Part shown: in pieces, positions 36,403 to 49,300 of the stretch | How positions within the stretch are numbered: position 1 is the first letter of the stretch | How the letters are laid out: the number at the start of each line of letters is the position of its first letter | Origin: Pomacea canaliculata | Taxonomy: Eukaryota; Mollusca; Gastropoda; Architaenioglossa; Ampullariidae | DNA: 64,000 bases | NCBI RefSeq assembly: GCF_003073045.1 | Contig: NC_037597.1 | Location: 3,038,190-3,102,189, forward strand | Direction: 5' to 3' | Made by a program: the position numbers and the translations under genes | Notes under the pieces: generated by a model | Database searches by the model: none | Seen by the model: the letters and a program-made list of their open reading frames with translations, nothing else | What the model was told of the DNA's origin: nothing

Positions 36403-37419
36403 AGGGTATAGCCCAACAGTGTGTTGCTAGTTTATGTGATTTCCGTATATCTCTAACACAGGTTGCAGTTCAGTGTAGTGGATTATTGTATTGTTTATAA
36501 AACTTTACTGACAATGTGCATCTTCTCTAAGTTTTACCCATGGTGGAATCTCAACACATGCCTGTAGAGTTAATATTCTTGCTTAGATAGTAGTGATCAT
36601 GACAAGCAGACTTCAAAATGTAATTTTAATAAATTTGATTGAAAAAATGATTACAATCTTGAGTTTCAGAATAATCTTCAAAATGATGTAATGAAAGGTT
36701 TCTTTAAGGAGACTGAGAATACTGAGATTGTATCCTTCTGTTAAGAATGACATAAACTAGACTCCAGAAGAAAGCCTATTTTATGTTAACACTAGTGCGT
36801 GAACAAGACAAACAAAAAAACAGCCCCCCTCCCTCACGAAGCCTCCTCTTCAACTTAACACACAGTCTCCACTCCTCCCGTCTCCACTCCTGCCGCTCCC
36901 CTCCTGAAGCTCGGTACAATCCAGTCCAAAAGCCGACCAACAGGAAACAAGTAACAAGAAGAAGGAAAAAAAAAACGCGGAGAGAAAATTTCCAGTATTT
37001 AAAATCATTTACCAAACCATTACCTCCAACCAATAGCCCACTTTCAGTTATTTACCTCATACAAAACACTACAATTCACTCTCTCGTAACAAAAACTTTC
37101 GCCATTAATTCAAAACATTCAAACGACATCAACATTGATTTTAAACCAAAAAAGTGACAGACACAGACACAGACTCAACTCAACAATTCAATTTGAAACA
37201 TTTTCCTCTAAAGTGTGGTCAGGACCTTAACACACCGTTGCCAGACACAGTTAAGACAGAGACCATCACAGGAATAAAACAAACCACAACAAAACAATCT
37301 TTTTCATTCCTCCCTAACCCTTCACATTTCGCGCTGTCAGCAACCATTACTTACAAACTCGTCCATCTCACCACTTAACACACTGACACGCCGATCGGTC
37401 GATCTTCCTCTCTCACCTA

Positions 37420-37652
37420 TACCTATACCTATATCCCTAATCTACTATATAACTCCTTCTATATCTACTATATAACTCTATCCCTATATCCTACTATATA
37501 ACTCCTATATAACTCCTATATCCCTACTATATAACTCCTATATCCCTATATCCTTACTATATAACTCCTATATAACTCCTATATCCCTACTATATAACTC
37601 CTATATCCCTATATCCTTACTATATAACTCCTATATAACTCCTATATCCCTT
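37420..37652. repeat. CTATATAACTCC / CTATATCCCTA tandem array
   Basis: It is a satellite-like array of CTATATAACTCC, CTATATCCCTA and TATCCTTA words, organised into a higher-order unit of roughly 70 bp repeated twice between 37490 and 37650. A shorter version lies in the same position upstream of gene 5 (59033-59112). Confidence 0.85.
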
Positions 37653-38627
37653 TCCCAGCAAACAGTGAAGCCACCTCTATGTGACAGTGTAGTTTAGACA
37701 CACCGGGACTTTTACTGTGTATTGAGAATAGAAACGACAAGGAAAGTAAGTGAAGACTACCTGTCAACTGTGATATTTACTGTGTGTTTAGCTTACGGAT
37801 GTTACTCTCAGACCAGGAATACATGTTACTGAGCATTCTCTGAGTTATTTGTTGTCGTAACTTGTGGCGCACGTGACTGTTGTCAGGTGTGGGCTGTCAG
37901 TCTGTCGACTGCGACTCCTATTCATGACATTCTCCATTCAGTCATTACTAATATGGAAAGGAAATTCCCGGGTAGTTAACTCTGGCATCATTGTATGATG
38001 TGCGATGTATGTTTTCCCTGGTGGACTTGCAGCCTTAAGCTGTCAGGAAAAACATGGATTCTTCACAAAAGCCAGATTTTGTTGCTGCTCACTTTTATTA
38101 CATTGTGAACAAATGATGGTCCTTGAGCAAAGTCTTGACAGTAAGCATATTAGTTTGTATCATTTGGAAACAAAATAGTCCAACGGAAAAAGGAGATATC
38201 TTGTGTGTATTGTCACGTGTCAAATATTAACTTCAACGAGTAAACATTTAATAAAACATGTTTACCCTCATATTTGTTCAGATTATTTATAGGATGTCCT
38301 AAACATTTTCCCCTTTCTGCCTATTTAAGTCAACATAAATACTAACATTATCTACTCTATATATTTCTTTCAAGCTGGAAACTCATCCGATATCAGAAAC
38401 CGCTATGAGTCGTCAATACGATATTTGTGGCCGCTACCCAGCCTGAGATGTTGAGTAAATATTCTTTGTGAGTAGTAGGACGAGCACTATAACAGTTTTA
38501 AAAAATCCGGGTACGAGTGGACCTACCCACAGGCCGCCTTAATGTGAGTGAGTCGTTACATCTTATCTATTTATCAGAATTGGGTTTCTGAAAAAAGAGT
38601 CGTGAAGCTAGTATCTTCCTTGTAGGT

Positions 38628-38831
38628 CAGGGGTGGGCAATTAATTTTCTCAAGGGGCCGCATGAAAAGTTGGGATAGTTCTAGAGGGCCGGACTAATAT
38701 AATTAACTCAGTTGTACCCAATACTTTATATATAGTATATATACTGGAGGGCGGGCCAGCGGGCGGGCCGGTCAGAGACAGGAGGCGGGCCGGGCCGGAT
38801 CCGGCCCTCGGGCCGGCGTTTCCCAGGTCTG
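38628..38831. mobile_element. 204-bp hAT-type MITE
   Basis: It begins CAGGGGTGGGCAATTAATTT and ends GCGTTTCCCAGGTCTG, a diverged inverted terminus. The flanks are an exact 8-bp duplication TTGTAGGT (38620-38627 and 38832-38839), the hAT target size. Gene 5 has a single CTTGTAGATC at about 60080-60090, an empty site. The interior is GC-rich (GGCCGGGCCGG). Confidence 0.9.
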
Positions 38832-38839
38832 TTGTAGGT

Positions 38840-38900
38840 CATATCCGGTTAAGACTGATCGTTTGACTGTTAACGGAAATCGAGAGATACAGACGGCGCG
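38840..38900 (+). promoter_or_regulatory. conserved proximal block upstream of gene 4
   Basis: CATATCCGGTTAAGACTGATCG, a GACTGTTAACGGAAAT block and ATACAGACGGCGCG lead up to the ATG. It is shared with genes 3 and 5. The CCGGTTAAG core is unchanged across all three. The hAT MITE ends directly at its 5' edge, so any distal control elements of gene 4 were pushed about 200 bp upstream. Confidence 0.45.
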
Positions 38901-38958
38901 ATGGAAAGACGAAGGTTGTGTTTGATTGCTTGGACCATCGCAGCAGGTATTGTGACAG
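38901..38958 (+). CDS. gene 4 signal-peptide exon
   Basis: MERRRLCLIAWTIAAGIVTG encodes a signal peptide with an Arg triplet and a hydrophobic core, donor in phase 1 (G|GTAAAC). The peptide is identical to gene 5 (60145-60202). Confidence 0.87.
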
Positions 38959-41900
38959 GTAAACATCCTACGATGTATTCTGATGTAAAAGTACAGATTG
39001 TGAGGTTCAAGCTAGTGGCAGAGTGTGGGAATAGGATAAAGGCTAAATAATAATGATCGTGTAGCATTTCTTCTGTTTTCTTGTATGTAGTATGTATGTG
39101 TAGTATTCTTTCATTAGTGTTTTAACTTTCACCAGGTGCTCTGTCCGGTTGTGACAGCCAGTGTGTTACAAACTCAAGGCCTGCACATCTCATCGCCAAC
39201 CAAAACAAAACTTTGTCCTTCAGTGTCCAGTCCGTGGGAAGGTGGTATACCTTTTTCATACACACCTACACCACTTACTGAATACTTATTTTACCCTAAA
39301 GTAACTTGATGTTCTTAAATAATGGTTTAATGAAAACCGATTTTTTTCGGTCTTAACTCTATAATCTATTCCCAAATTAACTGAGAAATTTCAGAAGGGT
39401 TTGATCAGGTAGAAGTTTCGTCGCTTGCTCAAATACCAGGCGCTAAGGTACGGCGGCTATATTGCTTTATCTCGGATACCACATAAAACCTAGTGCAAAC
39501 AGGTCAGACGAGGCCTACTGACAGCTGGGGAGCATGAGAGTGAAGGAGTGCCATACTGATAACATTGTTGTGGCTCGTCCTGAGGTTCCTGGTTCAAGTC
39601 CTGACGACACGATTAAAATTATCGGCTGGTGTGTTGGAAAGGATTGTGTGTTGTGTCTGTTCACTAAGTGATACACATCTTGCTATACTTACACAGCCAT
39701 GCAAGCTGTGAGTGGCTCATCAGCTCCAACACCATCAACACCAGACTGCGCTTGACGGCGGCCATCTTCAATCTCCGATCAAGCAACGGAACGTGTGTTG
39801 ACAACTTCACAGTCTACGATGGTCAGTCTTCCCAGTAACACTACTCAGTAAAGCAGGGGTCTCAAACTCAATTTACCCGGGGGCCACTGGAGGCAGAGTC
39901 TGGATGAGGCCGGGCCGCATCAGGTTTTCCACAAGAAAAGCTCTTACAAAAAAAATTCCAATGTCATCAAATGTCTTATTTTTCATCTTATTTTGTGTTA
40001 AAAAATAAAAATAAATTAACAATTCATAAGAAAAAATAAATCAATTAGTAATAAATGAATAAATTGAAAATGAAATATAATAATAATACAGCAGATATAG
40101 AAGACTGAAGAAAATATAGATGCTGACCAGAGAAATGTAATTATTATTATTCAGATTCAAATGTCTGTATTAGCATTTCTTTAACATTTAACTTTCTGAA
40201 TATGAATGGAACATTGAACATAAACTGTTTTGAACATGGCTTCTTCTGCCTACTTCTTGCTGCTAGAGTTCTCGGGCAGCGCTTACTCTCGCATAGCCGA
40301 GCCACATTTGGCTTAAGGAGGAAGCAGTTGAGACCCTCATTACGGCTTGAAGATTGCTCATCAGTAAGTCTGGATCTGTACTTGGACTTATTGAAGTTCA
40401 AGTAGAGAAGAGCTTTTCGCACAAGTATGTGCTCCCAAAAAGACACATGGTCCGGCTTGAACATTCGGGAAAGCTCACGGGAAGCTAGGGGCCATTCTCT
40501 CAAAAATTGCCCGAGCTTGTCTGCTTTTCCACTCACCTCCCTGAACTTGGCTTTGAGTTCAGAATTGCACTGCAGGTCAATGAGCTCCACTTTTAAGCAC
40601 AGGAGGAGCATCTTGTACATAAAAGAGTAGGGTCCTCAAAAATTTGAAATGTGTTTCTGTGCGTCTTGAAATCCGCAAATCTGTGATCGAATCCTCCTGT
40701 AGCTTCAAAATGACATCCACATACTCTTCACCGCTGAACGGTGTGCTGCATCCATGAGTGCCTTGCATGCTGGGAAATGGCAAAGGTTTGTCGAGAAAGC
40801 TGGGCTTCCATAAATAAGTTTTGTCGAGATGCTCTCACGTTGTCATAGCAGCACTGACAAGTTGCCCTGACCTTGTAGCTTCTTGTTCAGTACGTTAATC
40901 ATGCTGTCATATCAACCAAAAAAGCTAAGTCCATGAGCCATTTTGGATCACTAGCCAGGAACAGCAAACCCCATCTTTCTCCATGAAGGCTTTCACTTCG
41001 GCTCTCAACTCAAAAAATCTCTTCAATATGTTTCCCCTGCTAACCCAACGTACCTCGGTGAAGTAGAGCACATCCCCATATTCTGACTCCATTTCCTCTA
41101 AAAAAGCACGAAACCTTCTGTGCTTAAGCCCCTGGATCTGATTGGTTGATACATTTTCACAACGAAAGACATCACATTGTCAAACTTCAGGCATTTGCTG
41201 CAAAGGCCTGCTGATGAATAATGCAGTGCCAGAGCAATAGCCTCCTCCACACCTTCCTCTTCCCAGTTTTTTGTTTGTTTGTTGTTTTTTTTTTTTGTTT
41301 TTTTTTTTGAACAAGTGCCACCAGTCCTCCCTGTCATTGATGGCGCTCCATCAGTTTTATTCCAACAAACCTCCTCCAAGGCAAACCGGCATTCTCAATG
41401 GCATCACACAGCTGGTGAAATATCTCCTGAGCGGTGGTCTGGCCATGCATTGGAATCACTGAGAGCAACTGGCCTCTATGACTGTCAAAAGTGTCATCAA
41501 CAACGCGGACAAGACTGCGAGTTTGGGGCAGTGTCGGTGCATGTCTGTGTCTCATCAAGAGCGATCTGAGTATACACTGAAACATTTGCTTTCCTCACAC
41601 AGTTGATCATTAAATGTCACTTGACATTTCAGAAATGCGCTCTGCTACGGTGTTGGCAGAAAGGCTATGTTGCTAAACTGACCTTTCTTTTCTGGACAGA
41701 CAATACATGCAGCCTGTAATATGCACATTTTTAAAGTTCACCTTCTTTGAATGGCTTTCCTTCTTAGCAATCATCTCACTAACACGTAGCTAGCTTCGAC
41801 TGCTGCGTCATTCTCTTTGGTTGCTTCTTAAAGAAATTTTTTTGCCTCAGTAGATGTGTTTTAAGATTAGCAACCCTGCTGACTCTCTCATCTCCCTGGT

Positions 41901-43276
41901 ATTTTGCATACTCCTCAGCATGTCTAGTTGTGTAATTACGTTTCAAATTGTATTCTTTGTGCACTGCAACTTTCTCTGTTCAAAATAAGACACGTGGGCT
42001 GCCTCTGTGGGAGCGAGAGAGGAGAAGATATAACAGTATCAAAACTCGGCCGCACTAACATGAAACTTGATATTGAGGTGGGGGCCGCAAACTTTTTCCG
42101 CGGGCCGCAGTTGGCCCGCGGGCCGCGAGTTTGAGACCCCTGCAGTAAAGCATCACTTTCTACAGATTTCACTAGTCTGAAATAATATATGGTGTAAAAT
42201 TTGTCGTAGGGGTTCATCTATATCTGCATGTGTGAATCACCCATCCTCGCTCTGATATATATGTATGTACAATTTTATGTGTGTGACTACGTGTCTGAGA
42301 TAAAGAAAGAGAGCAAGAAAGGTGTCAAATGTAAATGATAATTATTGTGCAGGAAGTTCTTCCTCTTCCCCCGTCCTACTATCGACCTGCTCCAGACCTA
42401 ACTTTCCCATCTACAGCAGCGGAAGTGACGTGCTGGTCTCGTTCACTACCGGAAGTGATAACTTCGGCACAAGAAGCAACTTTACTGTCAACTACGAAGT
42501 TCTGAAGCTCAGCAGTACGTTAGTGAGGTCCTCAAAGTCGAAGAAAGCTGATATGAACTAATATAAAATAATATAACATAAAAATAGTCCAGACCATTGA
42601 GTCAAACGTGTCTTAGTTTACAGAAATGCGTTCATAATTCTATGAAACTAAATTTTTCTGTAACATGAAGACTTTTTTCTCACTGCGAGAATATTCTAAC
42701 TTGTGGGGAGCTACAGCATGTCCAATGTCTTGTCGCTCCTCTTGTGATACCAGTTCTAATATTTATGTCATGATTTCTCGTCTGCTACAGATGCCACTAT
42801 AATTGACTCAGTCAATGTAGATATTGGTGCTCTACACATTTTTAAGTATCCTGAAGGATCATCTCGCTATCCCAAGTAAGACAATTGTATTAAATATAAT
42901 ATCAGCTACTTAGCAGTCACGTGAGCTATTAAATACAATTCTTAAATATATAGTGTTATTTAGCACCTTACTAATAGTAACAAATGAGATGAATAGTTGA
43001 TTATCGTATACCACCGACTGTTTCTCGTTTTGTTTCCTAGCAACGCTAACCGTGGCTGGGTCTTTGACACCAACGACTCCCAGTATGTTGTGCACGTCGT
43101 TGTCGCATACGTCGATGTTGAAACGGCTTCTACTGGTTGTAACTTTGATTATGTCGAGATATTTGACAGTAAGTAGAGATATAAAATATTTTTCAGAACA
43201 AGCTATACTGTGAATCTTTAACAAATGGTCAGCGGATGTATGCATGGTGTTGCTGATGCAGATATGATGATGATGA

Positions 43277-43315
<39 letters not shown>

Positions 43316-46300
43316 ATGATGATGATGATAGAGTGATGATGATGATGATGATGATGTATGATGATGATGAGATGATAGATGATGTACAGGCTCAGTGGAA
43401 AACAGACGGGACAGACTGTGCGCACACTGACCAGTCGAGAGTACTACAGTAACAGCCAGTCTCTCTACATCACTTTCACAGCGATGGCTCTCAGACAAGA
43501 TCAGGTTTCAACCTGACTAGCACGGCAGCCCTTCGTCAGCCATCTACCCAGCCCCTGGTAAGTCAAGACTAAAATCTACGAGGGAAGAAAGTGCAGTCAA
43601 AGTCAGTTTGCAGTCAGAAGTACAGGTGGATGGCCAAGCATGCTAGTCTCAGGAATCCAAAATGACTACAGAGTCTTGCCTACAAATGTACTTGATTTTC
43701 ACAACCAAAGCTCATGCTGCATCCTTTCTCAAGAATTGAACAGAAACTAAATCTTACAGATTCTTACCTTACTGTTAACTAAATCAGCTCGTGACAATGA
43801 TCTGAGAGAAGAGAACTAAGTACCACCTGTGGCCGTGAGGTCTTCAGGTTGTGACATGTGACATTATCATTGAAGACATCTATGTGTGTGGAGATTTTTC
43901 TATTTTAACCACACGATACACACACACTGATAACCAATTAATTACAATGCTGTGTGTTGCAGTTTGTATCTTCAAGTGCCCATACTCTCCCCTCGCCCTG
44001 TTTTCCATACAACATGTTAAAGATACCAGAGTGTTGATCAAAACGACGTAAGAATGTTGTAAATTACAGTTGGGAAACGATATTGTCTGTTAACATATTT
44101 GATTTATAGATTAAAACTGGATAAAAAGTGGTTTTGAAGGTTTCGACTGAATGGGGTGTTACGTGTTGTATTAATGTGTTGAAGTCAAGTGCTGTTGTTC
44201 TGCCAGTACTGACTTGATATTGTTGAATGGAGGATAATCGTACTGATGAGAAGCAGGGAAGTCTTAACAGTAAACATTCATGTAATAACAAGTTACACCT
44301 AACACTGGAACTCTGGATACAGAGGAGAGATCACAGACTTTGGTAGGCTGGTGTGAGTAGTAATGTTTAACAATACATAAGCACGAAGAACCGCCATCTG
44401 AGCAAACATACACCTCCCAGGGAACATTGAGGTAGCATATTTCTGAAATAATTGAGTAGAACCTGAAAATAATGACTAGCTGTTGGGTTGTGTGTTTTCC
44501 AGTGATAGAGAACTGTGGCTGGAGTATTCAGTCGCCAGCTTGGACTAACGTTGTGCACGTGACTTTCGTATCTGTCAGTATTCGACCTCCTCGTGACTGT
44601 TTACTCCGACTATGTACAGGTATATGATGGTAAAGTCATTTTGCTTTCATTTCACAATCTGTTCTGTGTCAAATATTGCTGGTGTAAGTCAGGTTTTTTT
44701 GACAAAGTTTTTGTGAGCATTGAAAATATCGTTGCACAGGACTCCTCCATGCTCATCAAAACATACTGGCATCATCGATGGGAATGAACCAGGGCAAGTA
44801 ATTCTACAGTTCGGTAGATCAATTGTTATTCAGTTCACAAGCACACGAATAGCATACCCGGAGGTTTCCCACTTGTTGGTACGAAAGTGTCCTTCGGTCG
44901 GAACGCCGCCCCACACGCAGGTAAGTCTGATGATGATACTGGAAAACTCAGCCTCAATCTTCACTACAACCCTAGCTCATAGTCTTCTATATTCAAAGCT
45001 TTATCGATGTCAAGTCTTCATCATCAAGCTCGTACAGTGGACTTTAAACAGAGTTTTACAAGGGAGAAGAGTTTTCACCGGTGACATAAAGAATTGTCTC
45101 CTCTCCTCCATCACGTGGCAGGAGTCAAGGACTGCGGACAAATGATATAAAAGAATTAAAATACTACATTATTTTACTGTAGGATATATTTAACAAAATT
45201 TTTTTAATTGACAAATAAGGTACCGGAGAAATCTTTTGCCGGAACTTACTAGCTATTGCTCCTCATCGCTGCAGACGATCCTAGAAGCATTGAAAGAAGT
45301 CATCTGGGTCCCATAGCAAGATGTCCATTATGAATCTCGAAGTCTGGTTCCACTGGATCTCCTAAAAAGCAAACTACTTGTAGCCATGGAGACGTCAGCA
45401 AGGACAGCAAAAGCCACCGCGGCAGCAATTTTAAATTTTTGTTTCAATTCGCCATTTTGCTCCAGCAGGGAGCGGAAATTAAGTGTTCTCCAGGATCAAT
45501 TGCAAGCAGCATTTCGATTGTTCGACAATACAGTACGTTTATCTAACTTGTACATACTCTAAGTAAATATACTAGTTATTTATTTAATTCCATAATGTCC
45601 AAATTCAAGTGCAGAACACACGCTAGAGAAGAAGAATTAGAGCACAAGTTAGAATACACAAAAGCAATAAATGCGAAGTTTCCAGAAAGAAGTAAAGGCA
45701 GGCTCAGCAGTTCTGACCTTAGCGAATTTGATAATTCTTTAGTCGTAATTAATGATGCAGAGAGAATTCGGAGCTGTCGAATTTCTCTAATGTTGTGTAT
45801 TACGATTTATCGGAGCGATACGTTCATCAGCTGTTAGCATCCACTTCGGCGATCGGGTTTCAGCTTTCGCAATACCTAGATGATCAGGGATCAAAACGAA
45901 ACATGATGTAATTGGAAGGGATTCTTCTTCTTGATTCTTTTAGAGCTAGGAAGATCAAAGTGAAACAGCGCACTGAATTATTTACAGAATACCAGCGATT
46001 ATCAGAAAACGATTTGTATCACCAGGATTTAGGCACTGGGCAAACGCAATGTAAATTACACTAGTGCTTTGTCTCGTTCTGAGTATTTCTACGTAAATTA
46101 CCATCCATCTCTCCCCAAGCATCCCAGAACACGTTGAACCCCCGTATCCAAAAAAAAAAGTTAAACATTAGATCTGTAGAAAATAGTTCTGGATATTATT
46201 TTCAACTTTGTCTCTGTCTAAATCTAGTCTGGTTGGATTAGATAAAAGTACGGTTTAGAAAGATCTAAGGTAAGACTGTTCCACACTTCAACACATTTTG

Positions 46301-49300
46301 ATCTGTATTAATCAATTTGATTGTTCTTTTCGTATCTCTTCAGTTACTTTTTAATAATTCTTGAAAAGGGGGTAATTCATGGGTATAAGGGGGGTTTTAC
46401 CACTTTAGCTTTAGGAGGAAAGAAATGTACTGGGCTATGTTGTGTTTAACACCTGCATTTGAACTATCAAATGCAAATATCCTGTACACATACATATTTT
46501 ATTTATGCTTGCTTTAACACATTTATTACAGTGATGATGTTTACAAATGATGATAGGCCTTGCATATTTTAGATAAAATGCTACAAACTGCATGTTGTTT
46601 CAGCAGGATGGCCTTATTCATGTTGTTGAGTTTGGAAGAAGCAGAAGGTTTAAAGGGGCCAGTAGCTGTAATTCCAACAGCTGGCTGCTAGCATTTTAAA
46701 AGATTCCAGTGGTCGCAGGATGTGCACTGGCCACCAAAATCTGCAAGCTTCATTATTAAACACAGATTCCTCATGGCCCATGCATCCAGTTTGCCTGCAC
46801 AAGTCATTAAGTAAGTGCAATTTTTAATTCATGAATGAATTTATATCAGAAAGAAAATTTATCAGGCCTGTGACCATTAATTGTCAAAATGACTGCTATA
46901 CCATTATGTACTGCAGGAGAAAGGAAGGAGATAAAAAGATGATATCTGGACTGTTGGAACACTGTAACAGATACTGTAACATTGGTTATTATGCTGCAAG
47001 CTATAAAAGTGTAGTATTGTTAAAGGAAAATTTATGATATCTTTTGGTCTGGATTGGTGAAATATTTAATTTGGCTACTTTTAATATTTCCATGAAGGTA
47101 ACTACCAAGCAGCTAGCCAAATCTGCGAGAGACTGAAAGAAATGTCGCAGGTGGAGAGTGATGACACAAATACCCCCAATCAAACAAAAAGGACACGGAT
47201 AACTCCGATTAGATTTCGGTCTGTTTTCATTTTCTCTTCTTAATTTTAGGGATCTTTTTGGACATTGTAAGGACACAAGGCCTGGTAAAATAGCATACTT
47301 AAAGTGATAAACAAATTTTGTCCAATATATAATAAAATGTTCTTTAAAAAAAAAAAAATGTTTTAAACAACATATAACAGCTTATAGTTTTAAATTTACT
47401 GAGCTAATAAGTTTATGTTTATGCAAATATATCGCCTCATAGCCATGACACAGGCTACCGATGCACAGCTGCCCCCATTTGACAGCTTGGTGTCGGCGGC
47501 GAGGTCCCGTCTCCAGTTCTCTTCCGAAGGAGAGAGAATGCCGAGGAATCACTATGTGATGACCATTCAATGCAGCAGTGTCCACCACCATTGCCATATC
47601 TTCTGCCACAGTAGTTGTCAGCCCTAGGTGTCCCCAAGTAGCAGTTATTGACAAAGTACTATTTCACCTTTGCCTTCACATCTCAACAACTCACTCAGGT
47701 TTCGTCCTGCCAGCATAGGGACCCACAACCCCTTGGAAGGTAATTTGAAGTCATTTTGTTTATAATCATTTTAAAAGTTTGTTTTTTCTTACCCTCGGCC
47801 AAGACTTATTAACAGTTATTTTGTGAAATATAGCCAGAAGTGGAAAATCCCAGCCATCTTTTGCCATAGTGAAAAAAAATTGAGATAAATATGGATCAGA
47901 TATCAAATAGATATATGAGAAATGGGGAAAGCAACCAAGAGTAGTTATATTTTCCAGGCATTGTGAATTATAGTGAAGCCAGCAAAGATCACATCTTATA
48001 TATTTTCTGCTATTGTATTCGTTGGTTCCAGCTCAACTAGAGAAACTTGGACAGCAGCAACTGTCTCTTCTGGAAGAGATTAGAGATAAAATATGTGAAA
48101 AGGAGGCTTGCAAGGATGGAGAAACAACACCAGGAAAAGGAGGTGACAGGAGGAAAACTGCCAGAGGGGTTCCAGTTTCCCTTACAATCTTCAGAGGATG
48201 TTGACTGTCTGGAGTGGGATTGAAAGACTGACCCAGGAACACGGACACACTGGGTATATGCTGTATTCTGATTTGTTAGTAGGAGTCAAATCTATTTCTG
48301 CTATTCCCTTTAAAGGTTTTTATAGCATTTTATTTAATAGAACAAATGACATGTCTGCAGTACTAAAAAGTAACAAAGGCATTGTTATGTTGGCATGGAT
48401 TACAGCTGATAATGAATTTTCTATAACAACTTCAGCTTGGTTACAGAGAAAAATGGGAAACTTCCTTAATGGTTTTCATCCATATTTTGGTCTTATAATA
48501 CTAGTTCTCATAACATGTATCATGATACTGCCCACAGCAACTTTTATTTTAAAAATGATGTATGCTTATTATTGTCTGTTTCCAGGAATGCCATTTGGCG
48601 ATGGGTGGAATATTCACTTTAAAGCACGTGGTGAGGAGCACACTATCTGTGCTATTTTCAACTGACTTAGCCCGGTGTTACAACTTCAATGGTCTGAAAG
48701 AGAAGAAGGGACTCAAGAACCACTCCTTTATTTTACAAACAGTTCAGGGAAAGGATTTAAATATTTGACTGTGTTTTCATGAGATTAAAAAAAACATTAC
48801 AACTCTAGCATGGCGAACTTTTCCTACCTCATTTCATTGTGATTTAATTACATTGCAAAATTAAAAATATGGACACATGTTTATGCAGTGTCTAGTCCTT
48901 TAATCAGCTGGTTAACACTGCGTAGAAAGGAATGAACACAACAATTGATAGACATCATTACAGTTCGCATGTATTGGGATTTTTAAAAAAATCAGTATAT
49001 GTCCAGAGTTTGCCTGCCTAAAGAAATTCTAATGCATTTCCACTTGTAGTTCCTTTCTGATTATAACGCTTAAAATTGTTATGGCACTTTACATATCTAT
49101 ATGATTTATTTGTACCTTCCTTTTTTTCTCATTATATTCTGGATTTTAGGGTCAGTGACCTGCAATTAAGTGATTACTTTTTATGCGGAGCTCATATTCT
49201 TATATTTGTTCTATTTTTAGATGCTGCAAGAAAAAGTTATCCTGAAGCTACAGATGCTGACCTGCAGGTGCATACATCAATTAGGTTAGCTGGTGCTCAG

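Larger units (their letters stand above)
36036..38627. other. intergenic, gene 3 to gene 4
   Basis: 36100-36220 resembles the gene 4 3' flank (about 58220-58310) and is probably 3' UTR, with a candidate AATAAA at 36628-36633. A (GATT)n/(GAT)n tract lies at 36321-36402. Open frames at 36783-37378 have no recognisable domain and no counterpart in the gene 5 flank, so I do not call them genes. A CTATATAACTCC array follows. From 37653 the sequence is the gene 4 5' flank, repeated before gene 5. Confidence 0.6.
37653..39545 (+). repeat. gene 4 copy of the gene 4/gene 5 5' segmental duplication
   Basis: It matches 59114-60790 almost base for base, from CAGCAAACAGTGAAGCCACC through the promoter, the signal exon and exon A1 into the next intron. 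The main difference is the MITE at 38628-38831, present only here. This marks genes 4 and 5 as the youngest pair in the cluster. The offset is about 21.3 kb. Confidence 0.88.

Noticed and set aside
36783..37378. Adjacent open frames of 124 and 74 codons upstream of gene 4
   Set aside because: Low-complexity composition (Lys/Thr/Ser/Pro), long frames on both strands, no domain, and no copy in the otherwise matching gene 5 flank.
39560..39620. Possible tRNA-like B box (GGTTCAAGTCC) in gene 4 intron 2
   Set aside because: No matching A box, no cloverleaf and no tail; not enough for a tRNA or SINE.
43225..43498. Open frames of poly-Asp or poly-His on both strands
   Set aside because: Direct translation of the (GAT)n microsatellite; the genuine coding sequence nearby is exon C2 of gene 4.
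45595..45837. 80-codon charged open frame starting MSKFKCRTHAREEELEHKLE
   Set aside because: Could be a first exon of the inserted gene, but no recognised domain, no clear donor and no link to the DUF4806-like pieces can be shown.
48198..48665. 155-codon open frame in the gene 4 intron
   Set aside because: It overlaps the DUF4806-like core in a different frame; the domain-like residues are in the other frame, so this is a chance frame through an intron.
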